A DNA stretch of 64,000 bases. Origin: Apoda limacodes. Lineage: Eukaryota > Arthropoda > Insecta > Lepidoptera > Limacodidae. The stretch covers positions 7,490,373-7,554,372 of the forward strand of contig OX291548.1 of the NCBI GenBank assembly GCA_946406115.1. The letters are read 5' to 3'. This document shows positions 30,601 to 39,855 of the stretch, in pieces. The position numbers and the translations under genes are program-made. The stretch's first letter is position 1. Every line of letters starts with the position of its first letter. Below the pieces are notes generated by a model that was given only the letters and a program-made list of their open reading frames with translations, did not search any database and had not been told where the DNA came from.

Positions 30601-33600
30601 GGAAGCCGTGTTTCCATGTGGCCAGCACTACGGGCTTCATGTCGTCGTAGTCGTGCGCGAGGCACGCCTGTGGCGGACCCAGCCCTGTCTTCTCATCCGC
30701 TGTAGTCATCACAATCTCGTCGATTATAACCACCTGAAAGATATAATAGTTAAATTTTAGTTTTTAGAAAGAATAATAATAGTTAGAACAATCTGTGGGT
30801 GTGGAGTTACTATTGGATCTTGAATATTTAATTTTTCAATCTTGAATTGCCTTTAACCACAACACTTTAGTAGGTATTTAAAACACAGTTTAATTTTATG
30901 ATAAATTATTGTTATTGCTTTATTTGATAGCAGAATTGAAGTTAGGTATCGAGCGAGAGCAACGTAGTAACTAGTACTAATCATCGACAGTGCTGGTAAT
31001 GTTCACAAATTATACATTTATTAGGTTTTGAGTGATCTTTAATATACGTAGGTACTATATACCAACAACGGTTTCGAAAAATGATATTTTTTGACCGCTG
31101 CACCTTCCCTTGTAATGCGATTTATGTTTGGTTAGACTCCTTATTCCCCATGCTAAATGTAGGTAACATTTTGGAAATTCTGATTTTACAAGTAGGTAAC
31201 TGTTTTGTCTACTAGGTAACTGACCTATCCTTTTTTTTTCTGCACTGTCTAAGCAGTTGGCTGTTGCAGCCATTACTGCTTCACCGGGCTTTGTGGGGCC
31301 AGACTCTTAGGGGGTCACAGCACATATAGCGCCAAACGCTCAAGGACTTCCCGCAGGGGGAGCCTCGGCTTGGGTTGTCGCTCTCGGGGTTGTCCCTTCG
31401 ACCGGCGTTAGCATCGAACTCGAAGGTGAGTCAGCGCCAGGACGGGAGTTCCCCGTTACGCGGTTGAGGTTGCGATTGCGATTGAGCGCTCTTTGATACC
31501 TCGTATACCAGGTAGGTCCGTGCGTTCGCCGACGAACCCAGGGACGTCGGCGTCGTAATAGGGGGGAGGCCCGATTAGGGGAGGTCGTAGAGACTAATCT
31601 CGCTATCCGGAGATATCGTCGTCTGGGCCTGTTAGTACGTGCTGAGGCCGCCTAACAATAGTTTTTCGACCGTGCCGAGGTCGATCGGGGGTATGAGTTA
31701 CCTGTCCTTCGCGTTATTGTTGTCAAAAGTGCTATTTGAAGGTATTATATCTTTTTTTGACTTTATTTATTCAGGTTTTATATGTGGTAGACAGTAGGTA
31801 TCTCTAGTAAATGAACCTACTTAAAACGTTACGTAACCTACATTAGAAAAGGCCCGAACTCGCTTAGTGACGTAAGTCTTGGCTAAGTGCTTTGTTACAG
31901 GTATTAAATTTGCACTGCATAATTAAAATTTTAATAGATCGGTTACTTTTAAGTGAATGCACTAGATATCATAATGAATGTCTATGCTGTGTTACTTTAT
32001 TTATATAAGTGTAAATATTACACCAATTTGCGCATCAATGCTTATGTTAAATGCGATCTACTCCAGATAATCTTTAGGTAAAGAAAAACTGAATTCAATA
32101 GACATAATTAAATTACTACTGACCTCATTCCAAGGTACGAAGACAACATGCGAAGATCTTTTAAAAGGTGCTCTGCCGAAGTGCAGGGTGACGGCTCCTC
32201 CCCCATTGACCAGTAGGTCGAACCATCCGTCTTCCCTGGTCAATGTGAAACCTTCCAGCGGCGTCGAAGTGGAAACTCGGACACCGACCAAGCCTGACCC
32301 CAAAGTGGTTATGACGCGTCCCCTTATTACAGCTGAACGACTGTTGGGTAAAAGTTTGCGTGTTATACGTTTCATTAATTTATTTTATTCTGTAAGTATT
32401 TGTTGCAATTAACTTTACAGGTTTTTTGACTTTTGTTCGATTCTAAATACCTATGCGTAGACTGGTTTCTTATCCGTCTACGGAGGGTTATGATTTCAGC
32501 AGTCTATGTAGGTCTGTTATTTAGTGTTATATTGTTCATTAGTTAGTTAGTGTTATGACGAGTGTATTTTGACCTATTTATTGTGGTGGTTATTTGTTGT
32601 GTGGTTGTTCTGAAAAAATTAAGAAGAGACATACACAGGTAGGTAGGTGCATGAAGTGTGTTTAAATCCAATTAAAACTATTTAAGGATAATTTAACACA
32701 GTTGTTTCGAAAATAAGTCGATTACTAAAACATAATTCAAGCCTTGTTTTTAGGGTTCCGTACCCAAAGGGTAAAAAACGGGACCCTATTACTAAGACTC
32801 AGCTGTTCGTCCGTCCGTCCGTCTGTCACCAGGCTGCTCTCATGAACTGCGATAGTTAGACAGTTAAAATTTTCACAAAAGATGTATTTGTGCTTCCGCT
32901 ATAATAACAAATAACAAACAACAAAATAAAATAAATATTTAACGGGGCTCCCATACAACAAACGTGATTTTGCTCATTTTTGCTCGATATTGATAACGGC
33001 AACAGGTAGACGCTTGAAATATTCGCAGAATATTTAGTTATATATTCACTTTAAAAATAAATAATTAAATTAAAATAAAACAAATATTTATGGGGGGCGG
33101 GGCATACAACAATCGTGATTTTTTGCCGTTTTTATAGATAATAGTACCTTTTGTCCGCGAGTCCAACTCGCACTTGGCCGGTTTTTTTATAGATAATGGT
33201 ACGGAACTCTTCGTGTGCGAGTCCGAGTCGCACTTGGCCGATTTTTTTTTAATATAAATAGATATTTTTTTAGATTTAGATTATAAATAGTCTACCGGAG
33301 TACTATTACCTAGTCTAGATACAATCTACAACTGATAATGTTTGAAAATCCTATATTGTCATTAATGTTTTTAGTAAATATAAAATATAAAAGCGTAACA
33401 CAAAATTCACAGGACACAATTCACAAATAACAAGTTGACTAATTACAAAAACAATAAAAGAACAACATGCACCAAAAATCTACTTTCCAACTAACAAGTA
33501 AACATATACCTCTATATTTTTTACTTTGTATTTTATCACACAAATGGACATAACATAGGTAAGGAATATTAACGATGGTATATGTAAAAAAGTATGATCT

Positions 33601-36600
33601 AATTCAATACACACACAAACCCTAACTTACTTTGGAAGTCAAAGTCTTACCTCGTATTGAAGTGGTTCCAAAACATACTGCGCAGCGGAAAATCGAGAGA
33701 AATAACAAAGAATAAGTATCATTATTCGATACAAACCACTAAATTGTGAAGATTCATTTGTCGTAGTAGAAATGTGTACAATTATGGATAGGTTACATAA
33801 ATCTTAATACATGCAAGTTATAATCATTTGTTAATATATCTTAATAACTGTTATAACCTATAGGAAATTATAAGCAAGTTTATTTTTGTTACAAAAAGTG
33901 TTGGAAAATTAAAGAAAAATTGTGTATCACACTCTTAAAAGTTAAATAAAACAGAAGGACGACTGGGGCACAACATTGCAAATTTTATATAACAGATATA
34001 GAATTTTGCTGTTAGAGCAAACTGATATACCTAGTTATAAACAAGTGCATAGGGATTAGTTGAAATAATTTAGTATCCAATCATCTGATCTCTAGCACTT
34101 ATTTTATTGTTACGTTGTATCAACAGAACACATCAAACACTTATTCTTACCTCTCATTGAAAGTCTCCTGTTTGGCGTAATTTTGGAGACTACCTTCGTC
34201 AATAAGGAATTTCATTCTCTCAAAGAAGGAGGCGGTGATTGCGGGAGGTTGCTTCCGCAGCAAGATATCGGTGGGCTTGGGAGATGATACACATAACTGA
34301 CTGCCCTTGCATGCGGTGCTTTGACAGCATTCCGGATCTTCGCAATCGACTAAACCATCTGTACAAAATGAATCAATGGTTATATTTAACACTTTTGTTA
34401 TTCACCTATATTTCACATATTTTGTTTACTCTTTACCTTTGTCATTATCTTTAGAATCGTCACATATCTGTTCCTTAAGAGTCGTGCAATCTGGTCCATC
34501 CCATCCGTCGAAGCATTTGCATTCCCAATGGCCATCATTAGCAACTCTGCATTGTCCGTGTCCAGCACACCCTCGAGGGCAACCTTCTAATGTACAATGG
34601 CGGCCATTCCAACCAGATACGCAAAGACATGTTCCGTTTTTACATTGACCGTGATCGCTGCAGCGTGCGTCACAAAGTTTTGATGTACAGAATTCACCTG
34701 TCCAACTGAGGTCACACACGCAAGACTCCCCAACGCACCTTCCATGGGGACCACAGTCTAAATCACACACCTCTGCAAAAAACATGTGTTCAGAATATTA
34801 ATAACACAATATAGAACATCTGTCTGTCTAATATAAAAATGATATTAAAGCTTTTATGTACCTTTGGAGCAGTCATCTCCTGACCACCTTGGGTGACATG
34901 AACATGTTTGTGTATCGACATCGAAAGTTCCATGACTAGAACAATCTGGTAAACATTGTAATGCATCTTTGTCCATGGTTGCACAATCTTGTCCTTTCCA
35001 ACCTTTCTTGCAAACACAGGAACCTTCAATACAAAATCCGTGGCTGGAACAAGTTGGATGTGGACAATCGACTTCTGCACAGAACTTTCCTTTATAACCT
35101 CGAACGCATGAACACTTCCCGTTAACGCAGTGTCCGTGTCCGTTGCAGTCCGGTACTTCACATTCATCATGCCTGAGCGAGCATTCTTTACCTTTCCATC
35201 CAGGGTTACACTGGCATTCCCCATTTATATATTCACCACGTTGACTACACAAAACTGGACATACACCTAAAAAACAAAGATTACAAATTAAGAACTTAAA
35301 GTTAATAAAAGAGTTGGAATAAATGTTCAAAAGCAAAATAATCATACTTTCACTACAATCGTCTCCTCCAAAACCAGGTTGGCACTGACAATGTCCCATT
35401 AGACACTCCCCTTTACCCGAGCAGCCGTTAGGACAGTTGTGAGTCATGTCTTCAGCTACTATTGCAATAAATGTTATCTCCTGAGGGTCTCCATTGTCGT
35501 TGTATAACGATAGGAACCAATGCCCTTGCTCCATGTAATGTGTAACTTCCTTTTTTACAGAAGGCTGAAAACATAGAATAAAATTGGATAGTTGTACAAG
35601 TTACAAATAGATATCATCGTAACAGTACAAATATAATAAATAAGTAATTAAATGATAGGTATTGTTTCTTTTTAAGGAGATTTACTTAAAGGGTGCCATG
35701 TCAACGGGACCCTATTATTAAAACGACGTTCTCGTCTGTAACAGGGCTGTATCTATCGAACTGTCGTATGCAAGTTGTAATTTATATGATACGTCATATT
35801 ATTACGTGGTGGCCTAGTCTGTGTAAAAGTAAATTAAAAGCAGATAAAAACTCCACACAAGAAACCTTAAAAATAACATCAAAAAAATACGTGTTTGTTT
35901 GACATCTACCTTATAAACCACCAAAGAATTGGTACAGAACCCTTCATGCATAAGAGTCCAATTTGCAGTTCCTTTTTCTATAAAACACTTCATTAGCTCT
36001 TTATTAAATTTTAAATAATTTACAGGTCTTTTAACTCTCTAACTAAATAGGAGAATGAACACTATTGAATCATTTACATAAATTGTACACATTAAGTACA
36101 CACGCTAAATTTTTATTACGTCTATTTTATGCCACTCACATGTGATGATCTTGTTGTTCTTGCCTTGAATCCAGTTAAAACTTCCAAGATATGATATTGA
36201 GTGTGCGTCGGAACTGCATTTCTTCTTGCGTACACTCCTATGGACGCCCCTCGCGGTATCAAGTAGTCAAACTTCACATATGAAGCTTCTGATTGATAGA
36301 ATTGCAAATTCCAGAAACTATATGGAGGGATTTCTTTTGATAATTTTTCACCTAAAGTAATATCTTTAAATGTTGTTCCGTCTGGTGGAAAAGACTGCGC
36401 GGGAAAAGTTCGCGCACCTAAAATATAAATAGCTGATTGTGAGTGTGGTTAATACGAGTTGTCAATATGTCTTAAAGCATATTATGTATTTGCGTAGTAC
36501 AAAACACATGCAATGATGGTATGACATTTATGAGCACAAAAACATGTAAATCACTACTTTCTAGGACTAATAAAGCTTTCAAATAGCAGAAAACTAAGTA

Positions 36601-39367
36601 GTACAAGAGACAAAACTTATTTCCTAGTAGCACACACCCTTTATATTTACCCAAAAGCATATTTAAGTAATAAAATAAGTGATGACCATGCGGATTAATA
36701 GGTTAAGTATAAAATTAAAAGTTTAAGATATTTAGTTCCCTTGAAATCAAACCCATGTAAATATGAAGTTTTTTTTTACGACGGTGTTGATCGTTAGTAA
36801 GTTATTGTTGATTGATGTCAGATTCAATAAGCTCACCTTCCAATATAAGAATGGGCGGAGGTTTAAGTTTCGGACATACACATGTTGATACTTTACTCGT
36901 AGAAGTTCCACCAAACGACGATTCTGTAGTGGAATCAGGAGATTCTACTGTATCAGTAGTGGATACTGATTCATTCTCAGTAACGTTCTCTGTTGTTGAC
37001 GTTATCGTATCTATATTAATATCGTTATCATCTATCGCTTTCGAACTATTAGATAACGTTTCGGTAGTCATTTCTATATTTTTTTCAAATTCTGAGAAAC
37101 TTCCATGTGTTACACTTTCCGTGGTAGTGTTGGTACTAGATTCAGTTTTGTCTTGAGGTAAAATTGTACTATCAAAATAATCTTCATAAAAGTTATCTGT
37201 AACATTCTTGTCGTCACAAACAGGGCACGAACATTCACAACTACCGCCCCAGTAAGCATCAGTGTTTACTGCCTTATTTATTTTAGATGCACCCTCTAGA
37301 GTGACTGGTTTGTTAAAATTCGTTGCTATAGTAGGTTCTGCATCCATTGGGGTAATTTTAACAGTAGGCATTTCATTGCTGTCGCCAACTGTAGGGACAG
37401 TCAAAGTCAACGAGTAGAATGGTTTATAAGACGAGTTTTCTGTATCGTCAGCAGATATTGTTAGATTGATTAGAACATGTTTGGCGTTAGAAGGTGTATC
37501 CGTAGGTTTTGTTTCAACATTAACAGAAGCTGTCTCACCAGAAGTAGGTATTGTTTCAGCTTCATTAGAAACTGTTATTACTTCTAGGTTAGAGTTAGTA
37601 GCACTCGTTGTTGATTCCCTAGTTGATAAAAATACGCTTTCTGTTGGTACTGTTGCTAACACAGCATGCTCAGTAGTTATAAATCCACGTGTTGTTAAAA
37701 GATTAGCATTTTCAGATTGAAGTGAATTTTCTGTTTCAAGTGATTCTATATTAGTAGTTTTTATTGGTGCTATTGTAATAAAATTTGGTGTAATTATTGG
37801 AGTTAACATATTTCTCTCTGAAGTTTGCTCATGATCATAACGAAATTTTTTGAGGTTATTGTCAGAATTAGGTGTATCTTTGGAATAAATGTGCAAGTTT
37901 TGATTTAGTTCATTAAGCCTAGTTAATAACTTTATATAGTGAAGCTTTTGAACTCCATACGAAAATACAGCATCACCTTGCATGTTTTCAGGATCATAAG
38001 CCACTTTATCAGTAATGGTTTCAAGTTTAGCTACGGTAGTTTTTTCTGTAACTAGAATTTCTACTGGCTGTTCTACTCGTGACTTAAAGTCGTTATGATT
38101 TTTTCCTTCAATCGGTACGATAGCAACTGTCTCAACTTTTTTGAAGTTTTTGGTGACAGGTGAAGTGTTAGGTTGTGTTTTTATATTTTCTTCAGTAGTT
38201 GATGGGAAATTTGCTTGTCTGTCAGAAACTTCTGTATAAGTAGGTGTTGATGGTATAAGCAAAGTATTATAAAATGTTAGATCACCATTATTAGTTGACA
38301 CGTCACCGACACTGCTAGACACAAAAGCATTGTTATCACCCTCGCTGTTTTCTTCAGTTTGCTGCGTGGCGTCTGACCCGGTGGTGGAAGCCGATGAAAC
38401 ACCATGCACTAGACTAACAATTTTCATCAAAGGTGTAGTGATTAGCTCATGCATATCTACAGCAGTGGAAGAATCCGTGGAAGAAACAGAAGGCGAAATA
38501 GAAGAAGCATGCCCATCTATACTTCTACGTGGGCGTGAGTGACTGTTTTCTTTACCTGATCCTGCCGAAGGCGAGCTTTGGTGTGGTCTGTTCGTTAAAG
38601 ATTTGTTACTTGATTCTAGTGTCGTAGCTTTCGACGCTGAAAACATTTCGGTAGATTCACCAACTAGCACTGTACAAGCTTTTGAATTTTGATATGACCA
38701 GTTTACAAAATAGGAGGCTGTGAACAGATAATTATGTATTAGCAACATTTTGGAAATGAAATAATATTACAGCACCGATATAAATATATCTCGTAATTAC
38801 CTGACATATAAGAAGCAATGGCTAAGAGAAGAACAAACAGTATTATAAACGCTATAGCAGTACATTTCCAGGAACACCTAGAGAGGCCTTTCCTAAAGTG
38901 GAACCGTGAGGCAGCCGGAGGGAAGTGGGACGCACGAAGGTTGTTGCGCACGGGAAGGACGGGCACAGGGACGCCGAAGGCCGGGTGCGACCTTTCGTTT
39001 CTGTCCATTCTTTCAAGAGTGCTTTTATCTTGTTTTCCGGGGCTACTACACGAAGAGTTTGACTTATAGTCCATAGACGGATTTTTTTGCATGTCCCCTG
39101 AAAATAGACACAACGTTCGTTAAATCCTAATAAAGAAAACAGAAAAAAAGATTATGAAAAAGAAAAACACAAAGGTAAATAAACGATTAACAATTTTTTT
39201 TTTACCTGAAGGCACGTAAAAGTTTCCAGAAGGCGTGCGTACGAGGCACGAGGGCTCGAAGTCGGAGAGGTCGGCGGGATTCCCCGTGATCCGTCCGTTC
39301 AGGCGAGACATAGTTGGGTTCCGCGGTGGCACATCAGGTGGAGGACGCGATCCTTCTAGCAGACAAC
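24299..39367 (-). CDS. Ten-m: Teneurin-m (odd Oz), 15 coding exons; extreme N-terminus outside or not found
   Basis: Single-pass type II adhesion receptor used in synapse partner matching and axon guidance in insects. Exons in transcript order: 39367-39206, 39097-38801, 38717-36837, 36417-36140, 35564-35348, 35266-34862, 34772-34437, 34358-34151, 32340-32124, 30733-30557, 30221-29813, 29570-29318, 29071-25285, 25196-24825, 24655-24299. All use AG/GT and keep one frame: about 3,118 codons. Domains: proline-rich tail, transmembrane helix, Ser/Thr-rich stalk, eight EGFs, Cys-rich segment, transthyretin-like domain, FN-plug, NHL, YD barrel with Rhs core, C-terminal segment. PPPDVPPRNPTMSR and IPRGASIGVYARR fit fly Ten-m rather than Ten-a (recalled, not searched). 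The exon before 39367 ends in phase 1 and was not located. The stalk is much longer than I recall for fly. Confidence 0.96.
24825..25196 (-). CDS. Ten-m: Ten-m exon: C-terminal domain, antibiotic-binding-like part
   Basis: Phase 0, 124 codons: VNDKLSDIDFVPTPLLKMEP, RVSYKRGVFGEGVLISRVDG, NNSYFLDVHFSIHDQDVFYF, ending DQGLE. I end the exon at donor GTAACC (24824). The open frame runs on to 24774, but that extension does not resemble Ten-m, and the next exon joins in phase here. Confidence 0.92.
25285..29071 (-). CDS. Ten-m: Ten-m exon: rest of NHL, whole YD-repeat barrel and Rhs core in one 3.8-kb exon
   Basis: 1,262 codons without an intron. NHL blades include LPGDEAHCGDGA, IIDDHMIL and DQANYRIRSVM. 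Then about two dozen YD-type repeats (YDEFGRLTSAVTPTGR, YDNRNRLVAWKDD, YNYDGHLMEVVG). The Rhs-associated core follows: PFGKINKD, LYDPVVGQWMTP, PTDIFIYRFKNNDPIN. It ends at LQCILEK. The frame is intact throughout. Acceptor TTTTTTCAG, donor GTAAAA. Confidence 0.97.
29318..29570 (-). CDS. Ten-m: Ten-m exon: start of NHL propeller
   Basis: Encodes GILQKGDGTNIYL, then ECGAECEGSATRARLLAPVA and AAPDGSIFVGDFNLVRKI, the first NHL blade. It is noticeably more GC-rich than its neighbours. Ends with two bases of an Asn codon at donor GTGAGT. Confidence 0.94.
29813..30221 (-). CDS. Ten-m: Ten-m exon: FN-plug, second part
   Basis: Encodes VVQESLQIPGTGLNLVYHSS, then LRITIEGILFEKTFEADP and GWNLDIHHRYNFHEG. 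Conserved through to the splice site; ends with G of a split Gly codon. Acceptor TTTCAG, donor GTAAGT. Confidence 0.95.
30557..30733 (-). CDS. Ten-m: Ten-m exon: FN-plug, first part
   Basis: 59 codons in phase 0: VVIIDEIVMT, then CLAHDYDDMKPVVLATWKHG and CPDKSAILAESQ. This starts the fibronectin-like plug that closes the base of the YD barrel. Acceptor CTTTCAG, donor GTAAAT. Confidence 0.94.
30734..32123. other. Ten-m intron between the TTR-like and FN-plug exons
   Basis: AT-rich intron of about 1.4 kb. The only notable content is the retroelement copy at 31231-31699 on the same (-) strand as the gene. Nothing recognisable in 30,740-31,220 or 31,710-32,120. Confidence 0.5.
31231..31699 (-). 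mobile_element. Non-LTR retroelement family X, copy 3, with probable target duplication
   Basis: Starts on + with a T run (31231-31239), the poly(A) tail of a - strand element, then the shared body CAGTTGGCTGTTGCAGCCAT to about 31,690. ACCTATCC (31223-31230) and ACCTGTCC (31700-31707) flank it and differ at one base, a plausible 8-bp target duplication. Truncated at its 5' end. Confidence 0.65.
32124..32340 (-). CDS. Ten-m: Ten-m exon: transthyretin-like (carboxypeptidase regulatory-like) domain
   Basis: Encodes RSAVIRGRVITTLGSGLVGV, then REDGWFDLLVNGGGAVTLHF and ends VPWNE. The GxVGVRV and DGWFDLLVNGG pattern is the beta-sandwich found before the FN-plug in teneurins. The 3' intron carries the retroelement at 31231-31699; the 5' intron carries the repeat at 32749-33249. 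Confidence 0.95.
32749..33249. repeat. Lepidopteran 'GGGTTCCGTACCCAAAGGGT' repeat with a duplicated 3' end
   Basis: Begins TAGGGTTCCGTACCCAAAGG and ends GAGTCGCACTTGGCCG plus a T run; this family is widespread in moths as I recall. The last ~60 bases (ATAGATAATxGTAC ... CGCACTTGGCCG) are present twice in tandem. A shorter copy is at 55793-55975 and a worn one near 35680-35900. It lies in the intron 32341-34150. Confidence 0.65.
33250..34150. other. Rest of the Ten-m intron before the Cys-rich exon
   Basis: Strongly AT-rich with no open frame of interest and no repeat I can match elsewhere in the window. Confidence 0.4.
34151..34358 (-). CDS. Ten-m: Ten-m exon: Cys-rich segment
   Basis: Encodes GLVDCEDPECCQSTACKGSQ, then SSPKPTDILLRKQPPAITAS and FFERMKFLIDEGSLQNYAK, almost the fly sequence. 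Ends with AG of a Ser codon at donor GTAAGA. Confidence 0.95.
34437..34772 (-). CDS. Ten-m: Ten-m exon: EGF repeats 6-8
   Basis: EGF6 VCDLDCGPHGRC, EGF7 LCDARCSDHGQC and EGF8 GCPRGCAGHGQC, the last with a longer loop (NDGHWEC). Ends CDDSKDNDK, the start of the Cys-rich segment, with a split codon joining DGLVDC in the next exon. Confidence 0.95.
34862..35266 (-). CDS. Ten-m: Ten-m exon: EGF repeats 2-5 with odd cysteines in repeats 2 and 5
   Basis: EGF2 reads CSQRGEYINGECQC with Tyr where a Cys is usual, and EGF5 reads CSSHGTFDVDTQTCSC with Phe in the same place. Each repeat is left with an unpaired Cys, the known basis for covalent teneurin dimers. EGF3 and EGF4 are complete. Acceptor TTTTAG, donor GTACAT. 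Confidence 0.95.
35348..35564 (-). CDS. Ten-m: Ten-m exon: EGF repeat 1
   Basis: Encodes PSVKKEVTHYMEQGHWFLSL, then AIVAEDMTHNCPNGC and CLMGHCQCQPGFGGDDC (EGF1). It ends with one base of a split Ser codon at donor GTATGA; the next exon supplies the rest (SESVCPVLC). Confidence 0.94.
35680..35930. repeat. Worn copy of the GGGTTCCGTACCC repeat
   Basis: AAAGGGTGCCATGTCAACGG and GACCCTATTATTAAAACGAC, then ACAGGGCTGTATCTATCGAA, parallel the start of the copy at 32749. Heavily diverged, within the intron 35565-36139. Confidence 0.35.
36140..36417 (-). CDS. Ten-m: Ten-m exon: pre-EGF segment
   Basis: Encodes GARTFPAQSFPPDGTTF, then LQFYQSEASYVKFDY and IPRGASIGVYARR, and ends TTRSSH. These motifs are strongly conserved in insect Ten-m just before EGF1. 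Acceptor TTTAG at 36419-36418, donor GTGAGT at 36139, phase 0. Confidence 0.94.
36418..36836. other. Ten-m intron after the stalk exon
   Basis: AT-rich intron of about 420 bases; nothing recognisable beyond its splice sites. Confidence 0.5.
36837..38717 (-). CDS. Ten-m: Ten-m exon: 626-codon Ser/Thr-rich extracellular stalk with furin-type site
   Basis: One uninterrupted 1,881-base exon linking the membrane helix to the EGF region. It begins ASYFVNWSYQ and CTVLVG, like the start of the fly stalk, then becomes very rich in Ser, Thr, Glu and Val with many TTES-type runs. HSRPRRSIDG holds RPRR (38524-38535), a furin consensus just outside the membrane. Near its C-terminal side it has a Cys cluster SCECSCPVC (about 37205-37245) and later STCVCPK. 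The composition predicts heavy O-glycosylation. Both ends splice in frame with conserved Ten-m exons. Confidence 0.9.
38801..39097 (-). CDS. Ten-m: Ten-m exon: end of cytoplasmic tail and transmembrane helix
   Basis: Encodes a polar, Ser- and Arg-rich tail (KQDKSTLERMDRNERSH), a basic patch (RFHFRKGLSRCSWK), then the hydrophobic helix TAIAFIILFVLLLAIASYM. Basic residues before the helix fit a type II topology with the N-terminus inside. Acceptor TTTTCAG, donor GTAATT. Confidence 0.93.
39206..39367 (-). CDS. Ten-m: Ten-m exon: cytoplasmic proline-rich segment
   Basis: Starts after acceptor TCTCCAG with two bases of a Gly codon. It encodes CLLEGSRPPPDVPPRNP, then TMSRLNGRITGNPADLSDFE and PSCLVRTPSGNFYVPS. 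PPPDVPPRNP is an SH3-ligand-like stretch. The donor is GTAAAA at 39205. The ATG in this frame at 39377 is in the intron, so this is not the first coding exon. Confidence 0.9.
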
Positions 39368-39599
39368 CTGGAGACAACAGATAAAATATTTTTTAAAATG
39401 TTTCAATCTAAGAATATGTACTCGTATATCTTTATAGGATATCTGTTGTAATAACTTATTATAGTTGAAAGATAGAGCGTATGATTAGTACCTAACAGGC
39501 AGCTGTTGGCAACCTTTGAGAAACCCTAAAATTAACATATTTGTACACTTTCAAAAATTTACAAACATATTAAACAATGTAAAATTTGCCAGATTCTTC

Positions 39600-39740
39600 A
39601 TTATATCAATACTAATAATTAAAATGCGAAAGTTTGTTTGTTTGTTCTTGCTTTGCGTCGTAACGTCGCATCCTATTGAGCTGATTTTTTTTACCACAAC
39701 CATTTTTTGGATGGATCTCCATTTGACGTCGTAACGTTAG
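39600..39740. repeat. Dispersed lepidopteran repeat fragment
   Basis: AATTAAAATGCGAAAGTTTG followed by TTTGTTTGTT resembles the start of a repeat family common in Lepidoptera. It lies beside a tRNA-like segment at 39783-39855. Confidence 0.4.
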
Positions 39741-39782
39741 ACTATCCTCGCTCATAAACATAAATTCGAGTCATTTTTTTGT

Positions 39783-39855
39783 TGCCCCTGCCGGGAATTG
39801 AACCCTAAAACTGCGGACTCTGCAGTCCCACACATTACCATTGCGCCACTTCAGT
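39783..39855 (-). repeat. tRNA-like (Cys-type) SINE head or tRNA pseudogene
   Basis: On the - strand: A box TGGCGCAATGG, loop CTGCAGA (would-be GCA anticodon), B box GGTTCAATTCC, then CAGGGGCA. The 5' acceptor strand (ACTGAAG) does not pair with CAGGGGC and the anticodon stem is mispaired, so it is not a working tRNA. Confidence 0.5.

Noticed and set aside
39783..39855. Functional tRNA-Cys gene
   Set aside because: A and B boxes are present, but the acceptor stem does not pair and the anticodon stem is broken.
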